Assembly: GCA_900756035.1 (NCBI GenBank)
Contig: CAAEIR010000209.1
Location: 1 to 6,593 of the forward strand
Length of the DNA stretch: 6,593 bases
Reading direction: 5' to 3'
From: an uncultured Anaerostipes sp.
GTDB lineage: Bacteria; Bacillota; Clostridia; Lachnospirales; Lachnospiraceae
In this document: piece by piece, positions 4,632 to 6,593 of the stretch
How the letters are laid out: each line of letters starts with the position of its first letter
How positions within the stretch are numbered: position 1 is the stretch's first letter
Notes under the pieces: model-generated
Told to the model about the DNA's origin: nothing
What the model saw: only the letters and a program-made list of their open reading frames with translations
Databases searched by the model: none
Program-made: the position numbers and the translations under genes

Positions 4632-4745
4632 AAAGAAGTATTACAGAGAAAAAAGGCTGTAAAAACAGGAACAGCCAGCCCGAAAGAATTTACGGACTGG
4701 CTGTATCAGCAGAGTAATGTAATTGTGGAGCTGACCGAGATATGA
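4632..4745 (+). pseudogene. Possible 3' remnant of an unidentified gene
   Basis: A 37-codon open stretch without a start codon, bounded by an in-frame TGA at 4629-4631 and TGA at 4743-4745, reads like ordinary protein; its end includes KEFTDWLYQQSNVIVELTEI. It has normal codon choice, two Trp/Tyr-type aromatic positions and balanced charges, unlike shadow frames nearby. It may be the tail of a gene lost when the mobilization module met the permease locus. I do not recognise the family, and chance is possible at this length. Confidence 0.3.
4649..4676 (-). terminator. Candidate intrinsic terminator of the ABC permease transcript
   Basis: On the minus strand GGCTGT (4676-4671), a 10-base loop, ACAGCC (4660-4655) and then TTTTTT (4654-4649) form a short stem with a U-tract, about 85 bases after the permease stop codon. 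The stem is only 6 pairs. Its left arm is also part of a stronger hairpin (4671-4704: 8 pairs, a mismatch, then 3 pairs), so the two structures compete. Confidence 0.45.
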
Positions 4746-4759
4746 AAAGCTTTCTATCA

Positions 4760-6593
4760 TCAATTTCGCATTATTGCAATAACAGATTGCTTCTTCCATG
4801 AATGAATAAGCAATATTGTCATCAAACTTTCAAGCATAAACATAGCAACAGCAAAAAGAGTAAAAGCAACAACCGGAAATACAAATCCCGTAGACATGCC
4901 TGCATTTTTCAACAATATACCGATTGCATATCCGCCGGGGATTCCAACAACAGCAGTTATAAGCAATGCAATCAAAGTAGTAAAAAGACCTTCCATCATA
5001 AATGCTTGCTTCAACTGCTTATTTGTCATACCAATAGATTTTAGTGTGCCCATTTCCTGTTTCTGTGATAAAAGATTTGTCACAGTAAGATTGATTTGAT
5101 TGATGACCGCAAATATCCACAAGATGGCTGCAATCGCATAAGCTAATGTAAAACCTGCACGATTGTCTGATTGGTGTTCTACAATAAAATCTTGAAGGGT
5201 TTGTAAGCGAACATCCCTATTGTCAGAAACGAGTAATTTGAGTTCTTGCTCGATTATCTCCTGATATTCAGCTTCTGCTTGTATTTCGATTGCGTATGTA
5301 CAGTCATAACCTGCAAGTTCTTTGAGCATATTTTCCGGCATTCTGAAAATATAGCCACCCATTCCATCATTGCTGGAAGTGATTGCACCAATTTTGAATG
5401 CTTTTGTTATTGTTTTACCACTATGATTTTTGAAATTAAAGGTCACAGTATCCCCAATTTGAGGTTTCCAATGGTAAACATCATAAATACGTTCGGGATC
5501 ACTTACAACTAATTCTGTATCATCAGTAATATTTCCAGACAAAACCGCTGCATTTAGCGACGCCAAATCCTTTTCATTATAGCCGAGCATCAAGGTGCTA
5601 TCTGAAATATCATTGTCTGTTGAGAAATCAACTGGTACGGTAGCATAAGTAAATATATTGCTAACTCCCTCTATATCTCCAACACGCTTTACATAATCAG
5701 AAAAATATTCTTTCTGCAAGAGAGCATCCAAATTTTCACTTTCGTTTTCTAAATCAATGCTGATTTTGAAATCTCCGTACTTCATATCCCAATAACGAGC
5801 CATACTCTCGGCATTAAAAGAACTCTGATAACTTGCTGCAAGGAAAAATATAACTCCGCACAGTCCCAATGATAAAATGGTCAATAGAGATTTTTTTCTG
5901 TTTCTGGAAAAGCTGATTTTCGCTAAATATACAGGCGTAATACGATGTCTTTTGTGAGTGCGGTAATTTACAATTCCCACTGGATTTTTCAGGGCGGAAA
6001 TTGGAGAAGTATTCGCTGCAATTTTTGCTGGTTTACGAACACTAATATAAACAAGCAGTATTCCAAAAAGGCATGCGCCACATAGAGAAACAATAAATGC
6101 AAATACTGACCAGCCTTTTGATTGCAGACAATAGCTGATGATCGTTCCCATGATACTACCAATTAAAATCCCCGGAACTGCAAGCATATAACCCTGTTTA
6201 AGAACTATTTTATAAATTTGCTTTTTACTTGCCCCTATTGTCCGAAGCTGTCCGAACTCAGCAACTTTTTGTCCAACCGAAATATAGAAAATGCTGTAAA
6301 TTACAAGTGCGGCAGCTAAAAACAAAATGGCAGCAACTACACCATATACCGCATAATTACTGAAGGACAAAGTTGTATTTACATAATCATAGTAACTGCT
6401 GACTGTCCAATTATTCAGTCCAGTCTCCTCTGAAATTTGAGATAATATTTCTGTTGCTTCGTCTTTTGTAAGGGTATCTGCATTTTCAAGCCAAACATAT
6501 CCATTAAGCAGGTTATTTCCACGTAATTCCCGGCATTTTTCAAGTGAAACAAAAACAGGATAAGCGGTAGAAGTTTTATCATGATAAATACCA
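4760..6593 (-). CDS. FtsX/MacB-type ABC transporter permease, C-terminal ~610 residues (runs off right edge)
   Basis: The frame stays open to the window edge, so the true start is outside; a TTG at 6370 lies inside the protein and is not the start. In visible numbering, residues 1-75 are an extracytoplasmic segment. The first FtsX domain follows, with a membrane segment near 80-105, the conserved FGQLRTIGASKKQIY near 113-127 and two more membrane segments to about 183. After a transmembrane helix near 237-258 comes a large ~220-residue extracytoplasmic domain. The second FtsX domain has helices near 482-504, 529-554 and 569-598, with QEMGTLKSIGMTNKQL at about 512-527. The paired E/G-x-L-(R/K)-x-IG motifs mark the FtsX permease family (PF02687). 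Such permeases work with a separate ATPase, usually encoded next door and here presumably to the right, in lipoprotein, peptide or drug export or peptide sensing. The substrate cannot be told. It converges on the mobilization genes and may be cargo or flanking DNA. Confidence 0.9.
   Translation of the reverse strand, partial: GIYHDKTSTAYPVFVSLEKCRELRGNNLLNGYVWLENADTLTKDEATEILSQISEETGLNNWTVSSYYDYVNTTLSFSNYAVYGVVAAILFLAAALVIYSIFYISVGQKVAEFGQLRTIGASKKQIYKIVLKQGYMLAVPGILIGSIMGTIISYCLQSKGWSVFAFIVSLCGACLFGILLVYISVRKPAKIAANTSPISALKNPVGIVNYRTHKRHRITPVYLAKISFSRNRKKSLLTILSLGLCGVIFFLAASYQSSFNAESMARYWDMKYGDFKISIDLENESENLDALLQKEYFSDYVKRVGDIEGVSNIFTYATVPVDFSTDNDISDSTLMLGYNEKDLASLNAAVLSGNITDDTELVVSDPERIYDVYHWKPQIGDTVTFNFKNHSGKTITKAFKIGAITSSNDGMGGYIFRMPENMLKELAGYDCTYAIEIQAEAEYQEIIEQELKLLVSDNRDVRLQTLQDFIVEHQSDNRAGFTLAYAIAAILWIFAVINQINLTVTNLLSQKQEMGTLKSIGMTNKQLKQAFMMEGLFTTLIALLITAVVGIPGGYAIGILLKNAGMSTGFVFPVVAFTLFAVAMFMLESLMTILLIHSWKKQSVIAIMRN

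Noticed and set aside
6368..6370. TTG at 6370 as the start of the ABC permease
   Set aside because: The frame continues open with plausible protein for 74 more codons to the window edge, and a start here would remove part of the extracytoplasmic domain directly before a membrane segment.
1..6593. CRISPR array, tRNA, rRNA or insertion sequence
   Set aside because: No regularly spaced repeats, no cloverleaf-like sequence with CCA-type ends, no rRNA-like stretch and no transposase were recognised on either strand.

Overview
The window looks like one end of a small integrative and mobilizable element (IME) from a low-to-moderate GC Gram-positive, most likely a gut Clostridia/Lachnospiraceae-type host. 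The reasons are strong AAGGAGG-type ribosome binding sites, sigma-A style promoters, moderately AT-rich DNA, a Tn916-like integrase N-terminus, a MobA/MobL relaxase and a DUF6040-type membrane protein. The assignment rests on reading the sequence; no database search was possible. No type IV secretion genes are visible, so the element, as far as it can be seen, would depend on a helper conjugative system.

Layout from left to right. (1) 1-257, minus: N-terminal part of a tyrosine integrase, cut by the window edge. (2) 344-973, minus: Cri/Cro-type (XRE) repressor-like regulator. (3) 974-1144: a compact divergent control region with two well-formed promoters and two TTGCA-N3-TGCAA operator-like palindromes, one on each promoter. 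(4) 1145-1375, plus: excisionase-like helix-turn-helix protein. (5) 1376-1515: a structured leader containing a 29-codon reading frame. (6) 1516-1830, plus: small TraD/DUF3847-like relaxosome accessory protein. (7) 1831-2157: a 327-base stretch with no convincing gene, holding an oriT whose nic core matches the MOBQ (RSF1010/pIP501/pSK41-like) type. (8) 2158-3879, plus: MobA/MobL relaxase. (9) 3221-3580 and 3599-4564, plus: two genes that begin inside the relaxase gene in the +1 frame, a coiled-coil protein and a coiled-coil/multi-TM membrane protein. (10) 4565-4759: repeats, hairpins and a possible gene remnant. (11) 4760-6593, minus: C-terminal ~610 residues of an FtsX/MacB-type ABC transporter permease running off the right edge.

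How it may work together (inference): the XRE protein probably represses its own promoter and the rightward promoter through the two palindromes. Relief of repression would switch on one long rightward transcript carrying excisionase, accessory protein, relaxase and membrane proteins, coupling excision to mobilization. The relaxase would nick the minus strand at about 1880/1881 and lead int into the recipient first, with the relaxase gene entering last. The ABC permease is either cargo or flanking chromosomal DNA; the window does not decide this.

The most notable features are about 640 bases of same-strand dual coding at the relaxase 3' end, reminiscent in organisation of mobA/mobB of RSF1010, and the clear oriT with inverted repeats on both sides of the nic core.
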